A DNA stretch of 39,855 nucleotides. Source: Nitrosomonas sp. (GTDB lineage Bacteria > Pseudomonadota > Gammaproteobacteria > Burkholderiales > Nitrosomonadaceae). This document shows, one piece after another, positions 16,666-25,439 of the stretch; the first letter of the stretch is position 1, and each line of letters opens with the position of its first letter. The translations under genes were made by a program, and so were the position numbers. The notes beneath the pieces are model-generated. The model made no database searches. It was not told where the DNA came from and was given only the letters and a program-made list of their open reading frames with translations. The stretch is from positions 1 to 39,855 of the forward strand of contig NZ_JALHQJ010000026.1 in assembly GCF_022842015.1 (NCBI RefSeq). Reading direction: 5' to 3'.

Positions 16666-19464
16666 TCAAAAACCGAAGATATCATTAACTGTAACCAAGA
16701 GGACCTGAGTGTCGACCCCGCCTTGCCCATCGTCAGCCTGGATAGTTACCTCGTAAATATTGTCGTGATTGGCGTCCAATGGCGTTTCGAAATCCGGTGC
16801 GCTCGCAAAACTTAATGCCCCGCTATTGGCATCAATGTTGAACAGTACTAGATCGTTGCCGCCACTGATACTGTAGGACAGTGTGTCACCGATATCTATA
16901 TCGCCAGCTATTACCGTTGTTACCAATGTTGCATTCTCATTAACCGTAAGGTTAGCGCTTGCAGCACCGCCATCTGAGGAAATTACCGGCGCATCATTGA
17001 CATTGCTCACACTTATTCTGACAGTGTCGCCATTCTCACCCCTGATCCCATCACTCGCCTTATATCTAAAGCTATCTATTCCGAAAAAATTTGCATCCGG
17101 GGTATATGTAAACGATCCGTTTGGATTCAGATTCAGTGTTCCATGCCTGGTATTGGACACAAGCGTGGCCGTCAGTGTATGTCCGGCATCATCAAAGTCA
17201 TTACTCAGCACACCCAATAAAGAAGGCACATTAAGGCTACTTTCTTCTTGCGTTGCGTATCCTTCCCAACCGGGTTCCTGTGCCGCAACTGCGCCACCCA
17301 ATGCGCCATCATTATTCAGCGGTGAAATATCATCGACCAGAGTGCCTGTTCCCTCGTTTAATCTCCAATTTCCTGCCAGGCCAGTCTCTGAACCTGATAG
17401 ATATTGATTATAATTTGCGGAAATTTCTGCACCGGTACGGACAATGCTCCAAATTCGCACCTCTCCAATCAAACCATCAAAATATTTCCCTGGCGGATTA
17501 TTAGAACGCCCACCTATTCGTAAATCATCTAGCACCGGATGCGCATCGCCGATTACGCCAGAACCATTGTAGGTATGTACTAATGTTCCTTCCGCATATG
17601 TTTTAACAACACCGTTGTCGTAGGAAACAGCAATATGAGTCCACTCATTGGCAGATACAACATGACCGGTATCGTACCAAGTCCATCCCGGATCGGTATT
17701 ACTAAAAGCCCAGCGTATAGTTCCATCGGGAAATAAGCCAACCTCATATTCCCCCTCTTTATTAATAATCATTTGATTCACGTTACTTGAGCTATTCGGT
17801 TTAATCCATGCTTCCATAGTCATGGTTGCAGTCATCTCAAGATTAGAATTATTGCCGATTTGAATGTAATCATTAATACCATCAAAATTAAGGAAGAATT
17901 CATCAAATACTTGAGGTGCATGCCTGTTTCCTGTCGGTGAAACAGGATTAGTCAATGCCGACCCATCATTGACTGGGGTTTGACTATCGAGAAAACCGGT
18001 TTCGATTTTATCAAGTACCGTCACCAGATTATTAGGGGCAAATTGGTTGACGACATTTTCTAAACTGCCACTCGGTAAACTTTCTACAGCTGCCAACGCA
18101 ACATCAGTTTGTACGAGTGTTTGCACTTTAACCATGTCGGACAAACTGGTGAGCGCGTTAGAGATTCGGCCATCTTCAAACTGACTGGCAGTTTCTTGTA
18201 CCAGTGCATTCATTCCACGCAGTAACTCGGCAGCTTGCCCAATAAGTGTGTCGGCCAATTCTATTTTTTCTGGTGCACTGTCTGCATCGATAATACCCAT
18301 CGCTATTAGCGTATCTTTTATGATGGCCATGAGTGTTTGTTTATTGCTTAAATCCAGCCAATTATTTGTGCTAGCGGATGTGACTAGATGCGCAGATAGC
18401 GTGTTAAGTATAAATTGCTCGACTCTAAAGTAACTTGGCACAAGTTTATCCAGCAAGGGTTGGACAACATTAAGTAAATTGACGACTTGTGTAACTATCG
18501 ATTGTATTTTGACAGCGGCTACCTTCTGCTCCAGGGTAGTGCCATATAAGCTGCTGGCAATGGGATCGAATACGGACAAGTCTACACGCGGCACATCAAA
18601 TCCCTTGAAAAGCAGTCCTTCTGCTATATCTATGCTCAGCGTCTGATCGTTGCGCAACATTACGCTTATCAAAGTTGTCAGTGGCGTCATAACCACTGCG
18701 CCTTCCGGCGCCATCAATCTGCCAGCAAATGGTTTACCGGTCGCCCAATCGATTCCGCCTATGGCGAAATATTGACCCCGGGGCACATCATCCACAAATG
18801 AGAATACACCCGCTACATTGGTTGTTGTGCTGTATTCACCTGCGCCTAAAATACCGTCTCCGTTTTCATCGATAAAAACCGTAGCGCCACTGATATAGCC
18901 ATCCAGAACTGTACCGCTTATTGTGTTATCGCTAAACCGGGCAATCAACTCGGCGGCACTTTGTTCTGCTGCCTGCAATGAGGCATTTGACGCACCAATG
19001 CCTTGCATCCATTCGCGCACTACACTATGTATTGATATCCCATGATAATCGCTGTCTTTATCGAGATTTTCCAGTAAATCGGTAAAATTCTCAGCAGCAG
19101 TTGCACGCTGATCCAATACCTGCCTTGGCTCTCCAGTCAATTCACTAATTACAAACACGAATAGTTTAGACCAAGTATCAATACCACGATCCATAAAATC
19201 ATGAGTTACTTGCGCGGCTTCATTATCCGATAATCTTAGCCCCAGAGCGTTCGATGCCATGGCCTGTACCAAGCCGCTAATGCCGTTCCGAGTCAGTGGA
19301 ACTTGGTTGTTCATATATGCATCCACAACCACCGCAACAGACTGCCAATCGCCAGCTGCCTCATATAAATCCGAAATTTCACTACGCAGCTTTACCGAAG
19401 CAGGTATGCCCATTGCAAGCAAAATGATTTGTTGTACGACACTACTTGTGGCACTTGGTGACAT
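16666..19464 (-). CDS. Large LamG/cadherin-domain surface or secreted protein
   Basis: The protein has 932 residues. I chose the ATG at 19464 (MSPSATSS) because AGGAG lies 7 bases before it; the GTG at 19485 lacks one. There is no Sec signal peptide. The N-terminal 190 residues are helical and unrecognised. A calcium-loop-like DENGDGILGAGE lies near residue 200 in an SdrD-like beta domain. A concanavalin-like LamG fold spans about 521-718. A cadherin-like repeat with GSFTYTPDANFFG follows (about 745-826), then a cadherin repeat ending VTVNDIFGF at the C-terminus. No RTX repeats or known secretion domain are visible. Continuation in the other frames after the stop is closed within a few codons. 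It is probably an adhesin-type protein. Confidence 0.8.
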   Translation of the reverse strand: MSPSATSSVVQQIILLAMGIPASVKLRSEISDLYEAAGDWQSVAVVVDAYMNNQVPLTRNGISGLVQAMASNALGLRLSDNEAAQVTHDFMDRGIDTWSKLFVFVISELTGEPRQVLDQRATAAENFTDLLENLDKDSDYHGISIHSVVREWMQGIGASNASLQAAEQSAAELIARFSDNTISGTVLDGYISGATVFIDENGDGILGAGEYSTTTNVAGVFSFVDDVPRGQYFAIGGIDWATGKPFAGRLMAPEGAVVMTPLTTLISVMLRNDQTLSIDIAEGLLFKGFDVPRVDLSVFDPIASSLYGTTLEQKVAAVKIQSIVTQVVNLLNVVQPLLDKLVPSYFRVEQFILNTLSAHLVTSASTNNWLDLSNKQTLMAIIKDTLIAMGIIDADSAPEKIELADTLIGQAAELLRGMNALVQETASQFEDGRISNALTSLSDMVKVQTLVQTDVALAAVESLPSGSLENVVNQFAPNNLVTVLDKIETGFLDSQTPVNDGSALTNPVSPTGNRHAPQVFDEFFLNFDGINDYIQIGNNSNLEMTATMTMEAWIKPNSSSNVNQMIINKEGEYEVGLFPDGTIRWAFSNTDPGWTWYDTGHVVSANEWTHIAVSYDNGVVKTYAEGTLVHTYNGSGVIGDAHPVLDDLRIGGRSNNPPGKYFDGLIGEVRIWSIVRTGAEISANYNQYLSGSETGLAGNWRLNEGTGTLVDDISPLNNDGALGGAVAAQEPGWEGYATQEESSLNVPSLLGVLSNDFDDAGHTLTATLVSNTRHGTLNLNPNGSFTYTPDANFFGIDSFRYKASDGIRGENGDTVRISVSNVNDAPVISSDGGAASANLTVNENATLVTTVIAGDIDIGDTLSYSISGGNDLVLFNIDANSGALSFASAPDFETPLDANHDNIYEVTIQADDGQGGVDTQVLLVTVNDIFGF

Positions 19465-19761
19465 CAAAGAGCTCCTCATAATCACAATAATAGAACAATT
19501 ATTTAGCAGGTTATTATGAATTATGCGAAGAATTCACTGTGTCAGAAAAGAAGAAATTTTTAGGCTTATTTCTCGGAATTACTTGAATTTATCAGACAAC
19601 AAAAATCAATTACCCAAACTCCATATCTCACGATAAATTAATGATAATTTCATACGAATAAGGTATTGATTGTGCCGGTAGCGCCACAAGGCTCGACTGC
19701 AAAAAATCAGTAATGGGTGTATCCTGCATTTATCTTCATATCTGTCCATAAGCATACCAAA

Positions 19762-20670
19762 ATGAATATACTTATAACGGGCGCAACGGGATTTATCGGT
19801 CGTCACCTGGTGCGACGATTGCAGCGGGATCACCACACGATCACAGTACTGAGTCGCAACGGCAAACACGCAAGCCAGATGCTCGGTGTACCTGCATTTG
19901 ACTGGGACTATGTCACACAAGACGTGCCTGCTGAAGCATTGCAAGATTGTCAGATCATCATCAATCTGATGGGTGAGAATCTAGGAGATGGCCGCTGGAC
20001 CGAGGCGCGCAAGCACGAGATTTATGCTTCACGCATACTCAGCACGCGAAAGCTCGTAGCTGCTACGCCAGATCGTTTACAAGCTTTCATTTGCGGTTCG
20101 GCAATCGGTATTTATCCAGGCATAGGCGATGATTTGTATGACGAGTCCTATGCAGTGCCTGAGCAACTCAGTTTTATGCAAACCATTTGCCATGATTGGG
20201 AATCGGAAGCAGCTCGGATTGAGCATGGAAGCGTACGTCGCGTCAGTATCCGCACTGGAGTAGTGCTGGGTAATGGCGGCATGCTGCAAAAACTATTGCC
20301 GATTTTCAAATCAGGATTAGGCGGGCCTGTCGGCAATGGCAAACAATGGCTGCCGTGGATACATATTGACGACATTATTTCGATTTATCACGAAGCGGCA
20401 CTTGATACTCGTTATCAGGGTGCAATCAATGCCGTATCCCCCAATCCGGTACGCTATCGCGAATTTTCAACTAAATTGGGTGAAGCACTGCATCGCCCTT
20501 CTTTCTTCCCTACCCCGGCATTTATCCTAAAACTAGCATTGGGCGAAGCAGCTGCATTGGCTTTAAACAGTTATCACGTCACCCCCAAAAGGTTATTGGA
20601 AGAATATGATTTCAAATTCAAATTTGATAATTTATCGGCGGCACTGGCCGATTTATTTGCCGAAAGCTAA
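19762..20670 (+). CDS. NAD-dependent epimerase, TIGR01777/YfcH (SDR39U1) family
   Basis: The 302-residue extended short-chain dehydrogenase has the nucleotide-binding loop GATGFIGRHL at residues 7-16. I chose the ATG at 19762 because MNILITGATGFIG is the normal family start; an upstream frame from 19717 adds 15 unrelated residues. Other motifs are GSAIGIYPGIGDD, GVVLGNGGMLQKLLPIFKSG and WIHIDDI. The C-terminal DUF1731-type region (about 245-290) ends the protein. The true substrate is unknown. It is 25 bases from the photolyase on the same strand, so the two are likely cotranscribed. Confidence 0.9.
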   Translation: MNILITGATGFIGRHLVRRLQRDHHTITVLSRNGKHASQMLGVPAFDWDYVTQDVPAEALQDCQIIINLMGENLGDGRWTEARKHEIYASRILSTRKLVAATPDRLQAFICGSAIGIYPGIGDDLYDESYAVPEQLSFMQTICHDWESEAARIEHGSVRRVSIRTGVVLGNGGMLQKLLPIFKSGLGGPVGNGKQWLPWIHIDDIISIYHEAALDTRYQGAINAVSPNPVRYREFSTKLGEALHRPSFFPTPAFILKLALGEAAALALNSYHVTPKRLLEEYDFKFKFDNLSAALADLFAES

Positions 20671-20695
20671 TTCTTCACGCTAAATAAATCTTTTG

Positions 20696-22000
20696 ATGAG
20701 AACGCCCGTTGCTGTGTTCTGGTTCCGGCGTGATCTACGTTTGGACGATAATGCCGGGTTGTCGCATGCTCTGGCATCCGGACAACCGGTTTTACCGGTT
20801 TTTATATTTGATCCATCAATTCTGACAGGATTGTCCGAGAACGATTCACGCGTCACTTTCATCTACGATACCTTGCAAGCCCTGCGCGCGCAGCTGGAGA
20901 AAAAATATGCGAGTTCAATCGCCCTCTATTACGGCAATCCATTAGAAGTTTTCGAGCAAATTCTGCGTTCACAACCTATTGCTGCAGTTTACGCCAACCA
21001 TGACTACGAGCCTCTTGCGTGCAAACGGGATGAAGCCGTACATCAATGGTTACGAGCACGATCGGTAGGCTTTTATACCTATAAAGATCATGTGTTATTT
21101 GAAAAAAAAGAGATCGTCAAGGACTCGGGCAGCCCCTACATCGTGTATACCCCCTATATGCGCAAATGGAGAAAGACTCAGAATCAGGTAACACTGATGA
21201 ATTATTCAACCTTGGCAAAACTGAAAAACACGATTAAACATCTATGCTTGCCTAATCTTTCGCTGGCTGATATTGGTTTTGCTCGATCTCCCCTAACCAT
21301 TCCAGCTTATCAATTGGACACGAAATTGCTGCAACATTATGCGCGTGACAGGGATTTTCCCGCATTAACCGCTACATCGTTGTTAGGTCCACATTTACGG
21401 TTCGGCACAATAAGCATTCGGCGAATATTTCAGAAAGCACTGAACACCGGTGACGACATCTTCAGCAATGAACTGATCTGGCGTGAATTCTTCAGCCAGA
21501 TCCTGTGGCATTTCCCCCATACACAAAATAGCAGTTTCAAGCCACGCTATGACTGCATTCAGTGGCGCAATAACGAGGCTGAATTCGAGCGCTGGTGTAA
21601 AGGAACAACCGGCTACCCTCTAGTCGATGCTGGAATGCGTCAACTCAATGCGACCGGCGCTATGCACAATCGAGTACGCATGATTACCGCCAGTTTTTTG
21701 TGCAAACACTTATTGATTGATTGGCGCTGGGGCGAAGCCTATTTTGCGAAAAAATTGCTGGATTACGAAATGGCGAGCAATGTCGGAAACTGGCAATGGG
21801 TAGCGGGTTGTGGCGTGGACGCCGCACCTTATTTCAGAATTTTCAATCCGGAAACGCAACTCAAGAAATTTGATAAAAACTTTAATTATATTCAGACTTG
21901 GGTGAATGATTGGCGAACGCCCGGCTATCCAGCACCTATGATCGAGCACACTTATGCACGGGAACGTTGCTTAAAAGCATATCGGCAGGCCATCGGCTAA
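20696..22000 (+). CDS. phrB: Deoxyribodipyrimidine photolyase (class I CPD type)
   Basis: The 434-residue flavoprotein repairs UV-made cyclobutane pyrimidine dimers using blue light. The N-terminal antenna domain starts VFWFRRDLRLDDNAGL. The C-terminal FAD domain holds ELIWREFFSQILWHFP, TGYPLVDAGMRQL, NRVRMITASFLCKHLLIDW and NVGNWQWVAGCGVDAAPYFRIFNP. ATG at 20696 is preferred to the TTG at 20693. It ends 27 bases from the convergent membrane protein. A light-related stress role for the upstream epimerase is possible but unproven. Confidence 0.95.
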   Translation: MRTPVAVFWFRRDLRLDDNAGLSHALASGQPVLPVFIFDPSILTGLSENDSRVTFIYDTLQALRAQLEKKYASSIALYYGNPLEVFEQILRSQPIAAVYANHDYEPLACKRDEAVHQWLRARSVGFYTYKDHVLFEKKEIVKDSGSPYIVYTPYMRKWRKTQNQVTLMNYSTLAKLKNTIKHLCLPNLSLADIGFARSPLTIPAYQLDTKLLQHYARDRDFPALTATSLLGPHLRFGTISIRRIFQKALNTGDDIFSNELIWREFFSQILWHFPHTQNSSFKPRYDCIQWRNNEAEFERWCKGTTGYPLVDAGMRQLNATGAMHNRVRMITASFLCKHLLIDWRWGEAYFAKKLLDYEMASNVGNWQWVAGCGVDAAPYFRIFNPETQLKKFDKNFNYIQTWVNDWRTPGYPAPMIEHTYARERCLKAYRQAIG

Positions 22001-22027
22001 CCGAATAACTAGCATGCAGCGCAGAAA

Positions 22028-22717
22028 CTAATCCCTTTCAGCTCCAACTCCAGGTTTAAGTAATATTACTGTTTGCTGATAGCAGGTGCGAGAGAAGTAA
22101 ATCAACCACGTTACAATACCAAACAGCTTGAAGCCATCTTCGACCAGAACTGCAATACCTGTTTGCCGCAATACCAGATCAGACACGATGGATAATGCCA
22201 GGAAGGCGCAAGCTATTAATAGAATGATGTAATCTGTCTGCAAAATAATCCTGGCAAAGATAATGAAAAAGAACAGCATCGCCAAAATATATGCCAAATA
22301 AAAAATCTTCTCCGGCACATTTAAGTACTGCGGAAAAATATGTTCATGCAGCAAGCAGAAATCATCAACCAGCAAAACAAAGGTCAATGTCGCTGAATAT
22401 AGCAAATATAACCCGATTTTCTTGCTGCCATTTTTTATCAAAAGCACTGCCACAAACAGGCAAATAGCCGCCGAGAATGTCCAAAGCAACACCCCCACAT
22501 GGGACATGATCCCTAGGAACGGGTTAAATTTGAGTATTGCGGCAGGTTCCCGGAAAAAATTATCGATCAATATGTCGTATTGCCTACTGATAATCCAGAC
22601 CGAAAAAAGCGCAACCGTCACAATCAAATAAGGAATCATCAGCAAACGCAGTGAACCTTTCAGGTTATCAAGTATTTGATTGAAAAAGTCCCTGGACATC
22701 AATTCGGTTAGTCTCAT
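22028..22717 (-). CDS. Multi-pass membrane protein of unknown function
   Basis: I do not recognise this 229-residue protein. It is strongly hydrophobic with about six predicted membrane segments: near 27-47, 66-92, 100-118, 133-155, 160-180 and 195-210. The linkers are short and the tail is basic. An acidic DDFCLLHEH motif sits between segments three and four and could face a metal or quinone site. No signal peptide or catalytic motif is visible. The start at 22717 is uncertain; an in-frame ATG at 22699 is possible. Confidence 0.65.
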   Translation of the reverse strand: MRLTELMSRDFFNQILDNLKGSLRLLMIPYLIVTVALFSVWIISRQYDILIDNFFREPAAILKFNPFLGIMSHVGVLLWTFSAAICLFVAVLLIKNGSKKIGLYLLYSATLTFVLLVDDFCLLHEHIFPQYLNVPEKIFYLAYILAMLFFFIIFARIILQTDYIILLIACAFLALSIVSDLVLRQTGIAVLVEDGFKLFGIVTWLIYFSRTCYQQTVILLKPGVGAERD

Positions 22718-23409
22718 AAATATACCGCCTACTCATATAAACAATTGATCCGTACAGCTGTGACACACGTACGCTTGAGTTTGCTTGCGACGCAAACAAG
22801 TGTCAAGTTAATTCCTGGGTTACAACATCGAAGGCATCCACACTCACCACGCACAACTGCTTTCAATCTCAGAAATAAATCAGTTTAGAAGAAAAATCAT
22901 ACCATTACGTCCAAGAGGATTAGAAAAATTTTCGAACTAACTCCTTTTCTCCTCTGAATCTCAAAATTCCGTAATTCGTAAAAAACCTTGACAGTCGATG
23001 TCAAAAGCTCATTCTCATTTAATCGCGCCAGGCAATATTTGAAATACCTAACAATTACAATGTGGCAAAGATCAAATATTTTTCCAACCCTAAGAATAAA
23101 CGCAAAAATTAAGGCTATAGACACCTCATTATATCTATCGCGATGCAATCATCTAATGCATTTCCATTCCATACTCGTTTTTTTAGTGTTATCCTTACTG
23201 TGAGTAAGTGCTTTTCTTATTCGAATAAAGCCATATTTTAGTATTTTAGAATCAAGCAACCAAATGATCTTCTAAAAAATCTTGCTCCATGAAAGGAAGT
23301 TCACTTCCGTGATTAAGATTTTAGATATGGTTTGTAACTGATGAAGTTTCAACGTGACATTAAATTTGTTTATAAGCAATTTTTGATTTTAATAACAAAG
23401 GAGATTCTC
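22718..23409. other. Long AT-rich gap without a convincing gene
   Basis: This roughly 690-base stretch separates the membrane protein from the small lipoprotein. An 83-codon frame on the minus strand (22897-23148) has no recognisable content and no ribosome site, and I do not accept it. The only clear structure is the compound hairpin at 23275-23322, about 90 bases before the lipoprotein. Confidence 0.55.
23275..23322. repeat. Compound inverted repeat upstream of the small lipoprotein
   Basis: Outer arms AAAATCTT (23276-23283) and AAGATTTT (23315-23322) enclose an inner palindrome GGAAGT-TC-ACTTCC (23295-23308). It could be an operator or an RNA structure in the lipoprotein leader. Confidence 0.4.
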
Positions 23410-23541
23410 ATGAAATATTTACTATTAGCAGCAGTTCTCTTAGCGTTCACACTCCCTTTAACCGCATGCGGAGGCGAAGGTAAACCTGGGCAATACCCAC
23501 CAAGCCTTTATAAAGACAGCAAAGAGGGAGACTCTCAATAA
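23410..23541 (+). CDS. Small lipoprotein, 43 residues
   Basis: The ATG at 23410 is preceded by AAAGGAG at ideal spacing. The product has a signal peptide MKYLLLAAVLLAFTLPLTAC with lipobox LTAC (Cys20). The mature part is only about 24 residues and is hydrophilic: GGEGKPGQYPP then a charged DSKEGDSQ. Upstream in-frame codons from 23341 have no ribosome site. Small lipoproteins of this kind are common and mostly uncharacterised. No function can be assigned. Confidence 0.7.
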   Translation: MKYLLLAAVLLAFTLPLTACGGEGKPGQYPPSLYKDSKEGDSQ

Positions 23542-23990
23542 AATTCTCTTGCTGCTGATTCTTTGGCAGACCCAAGAGGATCAAATAATTAAATTGCAGT
23601 AATAGCAATAGCGAGGAAACAAGGAACCAAATGTTTCTTTTGACGAAATTAGAAATTTTAAAACTTGTTTTCAATTGAGCCCTGGAAAAAATCCAGGGCT
23701 CCTATTTGGAATCTAGAAAACAAAACCTCAAAGGCATTTATCAATAACAAGCTAGTTCTTACTGATCTACTGATCTGAGTTTCTCGCTCAGAATCCGAAT
23801 ATGCCGCCTGATAACTGTGAGCAGATCACTGTTGTTCCTGGTGCACCTCTTAGGTAATTTCTGATCTGATATTAACGTCCTCCGCTGATTCTCGCCCGCT
23901 CCATTTCTCATTCAGTTTCCATTCACAGTGCTCTGTGTAAATTGACACTACCAGGAATAAACTTGAACAAATAACTGAAGGAGAAACATC
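23542..23990. other. Gap between small lipoprotein and His-rich gene
   Basis: About 450 bases. It contains the hairpin at 23677-23701, a weak 6-bp hairpin TCTGAG-N7-CTCAGA (23774-23792), and the promoter region expected for the His-rich gene, where I cannot pick a confident -35/-10 pair. No gene is seen. Confidence 0.5.
23677..23701 (+). terminator. Hairpin terminator
   Basis: GAGCCCTGG and CCAGGGCTC form a perfect 9-bp GC-rich stem with a 7-base A-rich loop, followed by CTATTTGG. It lies 135 bases after the small lipoprotein stop. The U-tract is weak. Confidence 0.55.
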
Positions 23991-24305
23991 ATGGACACCC
24001 AAACAACAAAGCTGGCCAGCCTGTTACTGAGTGCAGTATTAGTCATTACTTTAGCGGCCCCTTCATTAGCACAAGCCGGCAGAGGCCATCACGGCCATTA
24101 TCACAAACACCACCATGGTCATCACCATCATCACAATTACGGTGGATATGGTTATGTATATAGTCAGCCTCGTGGTTATTATCAGCCCTACTACCCGCAA
24201 CCACGATATAGTTACAATTACTATCCTGCGCCGGTGTACATCCCTCCTCCTCAAACTATAATGGGCATTGGCACTGGAAATATGGATTTTATGATACGCT
24301 TCTAA
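23991..24305 (+). CDS. Exported histidine-rich, tyrosine/proline-rich protein
   Basis: The 104-residue protein has a clear signal peptide with cleavage expected after ALAQA-type residues (SLAQA, residue 29). The mature N-terminus GRGHHGHYHKHHHGHHHHHN has 12 His in 20 residues, a strong divalent-metal (Ni, Cu, Zn) binding tract. A Tyr/Pro/Gly-rich region follows, and the C-terminus ends IGTGNMDFMIRF. The start ATG has a GAAGGAGA site. No enzyme domain is visible. It begins the block PepSY-PhoP-PhoQ, though a hairpin separates it from PepSY. A metal-storage or sensing role is inference only. Confidence 0.82.
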   Translation: MDTQTTKLASLLLSAVLVITLAAPSLAQAGRGHHGHYHKHHHGHHHHHNYGGYGYVYSQPRGYYQPYYPQPRYSYNYYPAPVYIPPPQTIMGIGTGNMDFMIRF

Positions 24306-24318
24306 ATAAGCACTGCTA

Positions 24319-24349
24319 GCAACAGGTATTATAACAACGTACCTGTTGC
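24319..24349 (+). terminator. Hairpin after the His-rich gene (terminator or attenuator)
   Basis: GCAACAGGTA and TACCTGTTGC form a perfect 10-bp stem with an 11-base loop, 14 bases after the stop codon. AGATTGATTTC follows. It would end or lower transcription into the PepSY and two-component genes. Confidence 0.6.
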
Positions 24350-24386
24350 AGATTGATTTCTATCTCCAGCGTATGGGATGGTCAGT

Positions 24387-24680
24387 ATGAATAGAGAATG
24401 GAAAATTTTAGTAATCATGATGGCGCTGATTGCCCCGAGCACTCTGACAATAGCGAGCTGGCAAAATAACACTGCAAACTTTCACCGCACCGGAAACGGC
24501 ACAGCAAGTGAAATCACCGAGCAAAAAGCTATTACGATCGCACAGCAACATTTAAAAGGCCGAGTGCTGGCGATCAACCAGATCGGCCATACTTACCGCA
24601 TTAAAATACTCAGTGCCCAAAGCACAGTCCACACGATTCTAATCAATGCACAGGATGGTTCGGTGATACCCACTCACTAA
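24387..24680 (+). CDS. PepSY-domain exported protein
   Basis: The protein has 97 residues. I prefer the ATG at 24387 (MNREWKILVIMMALIAPST), though ATG at 24378 is also in frame. An N-terminal hydrophobic segment (about 6-24) acts as signal peptide or anchor. A single PepSY domain covers about 40-97: EQKAITIAQQHLKGRVLAINQ and IKILSAQSTVHTILINAQDG. PepSY proteins bind or inhibit extracytoplasmic partners and are often encoded just before PhoPQ/QseBC-type systems, as here. A role in modulating the sensor kinase is inferred. Confidence 0.85.
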   Translation: MNREWKILVIMMALIAPSTLTIASWQNNTANFHRTGNGTASEITEQKAITIAQQHLKGRVLAINQIGHTYRIKILSAQSTVHTILINAQDGSVIPTH

Positions 24681-24752
24681 CTCAATAGCTCATGATAATC
24701 GCTGTCTCAAACAAGCTTAATTCTTCTCAAACCGATATTTCAGGAGTCAAGA

Positions 24753-25439
24753 ATGCGCATCCTGGTCATTGAAGATGAATTCAGGTTACAAAATCAGATT
24801 CGCCAGCAATTAGAAACTGCAGGTTATATGATCGATACTTGCAGCGATGGCGATGAAGGTTTATTTCTTGCTTCAGAATACCCACTAGATGCGGCCATTA
24901 TTGATATCGGCTTGCCCGGGAAATCTGGCTTGGAAATTATCAAAGCACTGCGTGAACGTGGAAATCTACTACCAATTCTGATTCTGACCGCTCGGAGCAG
25001 TTGGCAGGACAAGGTGCAAGGCCTAGAAATGGGTGCAGATGACTACCTGACCAAACCATTTCAAATGGAAGAACTGCAGGCCAGAGTTAAAGCGCTACTG
25101 CGTCGCGCGACCGGCATACCACAGGCAATTCTAAAATGCGGCCCCATCACGTTGGATGTCACTGCTCAATCCGTTGCCATCAACGATGTGGAAATTGAGC
25201 TCACATCGTTTGAATATCGCCTGCTGGAAGAATTGGTTCGCCATCATGGCGAAGTTCTCTCCAAGCATACATTATCCGACTACCTCTACCCACACGACGA
25301 AGATCGTGACAGCAATGTGCTCGAAGTCATGGTCGGCAGGCTACGCCGCAAACTTGATCCCAATGGCACTCTGAATCCAATTGAAACCATGCGTGGCCGC
25401 GGTTATCGCTTCACCCTGGAGTGCAATAAATCGTCATGA
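24753..25439 (+). CDS. phoP: OmpR/PhoP-family response regulator
   Basis: This is a 228-residue two-domain regulator. The receiver domain (1-120) has the acidic pair Glu7/Asp8, phospho-acceptor Asp51 (AAIIDIGLPG) and the conserved lysine in DDYLTKPF. The C-terminal winged helix (about 130-225) has ELTSFEYRLLEELVRHHGE and VEVMVGRLRRKL-like residues, ending MRGRGYRF. AGGAG lies 7 bases upstream of the ATG. The stop overlaps the kinase start by 4 bases (ATGA), showing translational coupling. PhoP is the closest named relative by eye. Confidence 0.93.
   Translation: MRILVIEDEFRLQNQIRQQLETAGYMIDTCSDGDEGLFLASEYPLDAAIIDIGLPGKSGLEIIKALRERGNLLPILILTARSSWQDKVQGLEMGADDYLTKPFQMEELQARVKALLRRATGIPQAILKCGPITLDVTAQSVAINDVEIELTSFEYRLLEELVRHHGEVLSKHTLSDYLYPHDEDRDSNVLEVMVGRLRRKLDPNGTLNPIETMRGRGYRFTLECNKSS

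Noticed and set aside
16600-16668. Possible frameshift truncating the LamG protein
   Set aside because: All three frames close within nine codons past the stop and no repeat-like residues continue.
19606-19944. 112-codon minus-strand frame between the LamG protein and the epimerase
   Set aside because: It overlaps the true epimerase start, has no ribosome site and its residues look like an out-of-frame shadow.
22897-23148. 83-codon minus-strand frame in the long gap
   Set aside because: No recognisable content, no ribosome site, and AT-rich sequence gives such frames by chance.
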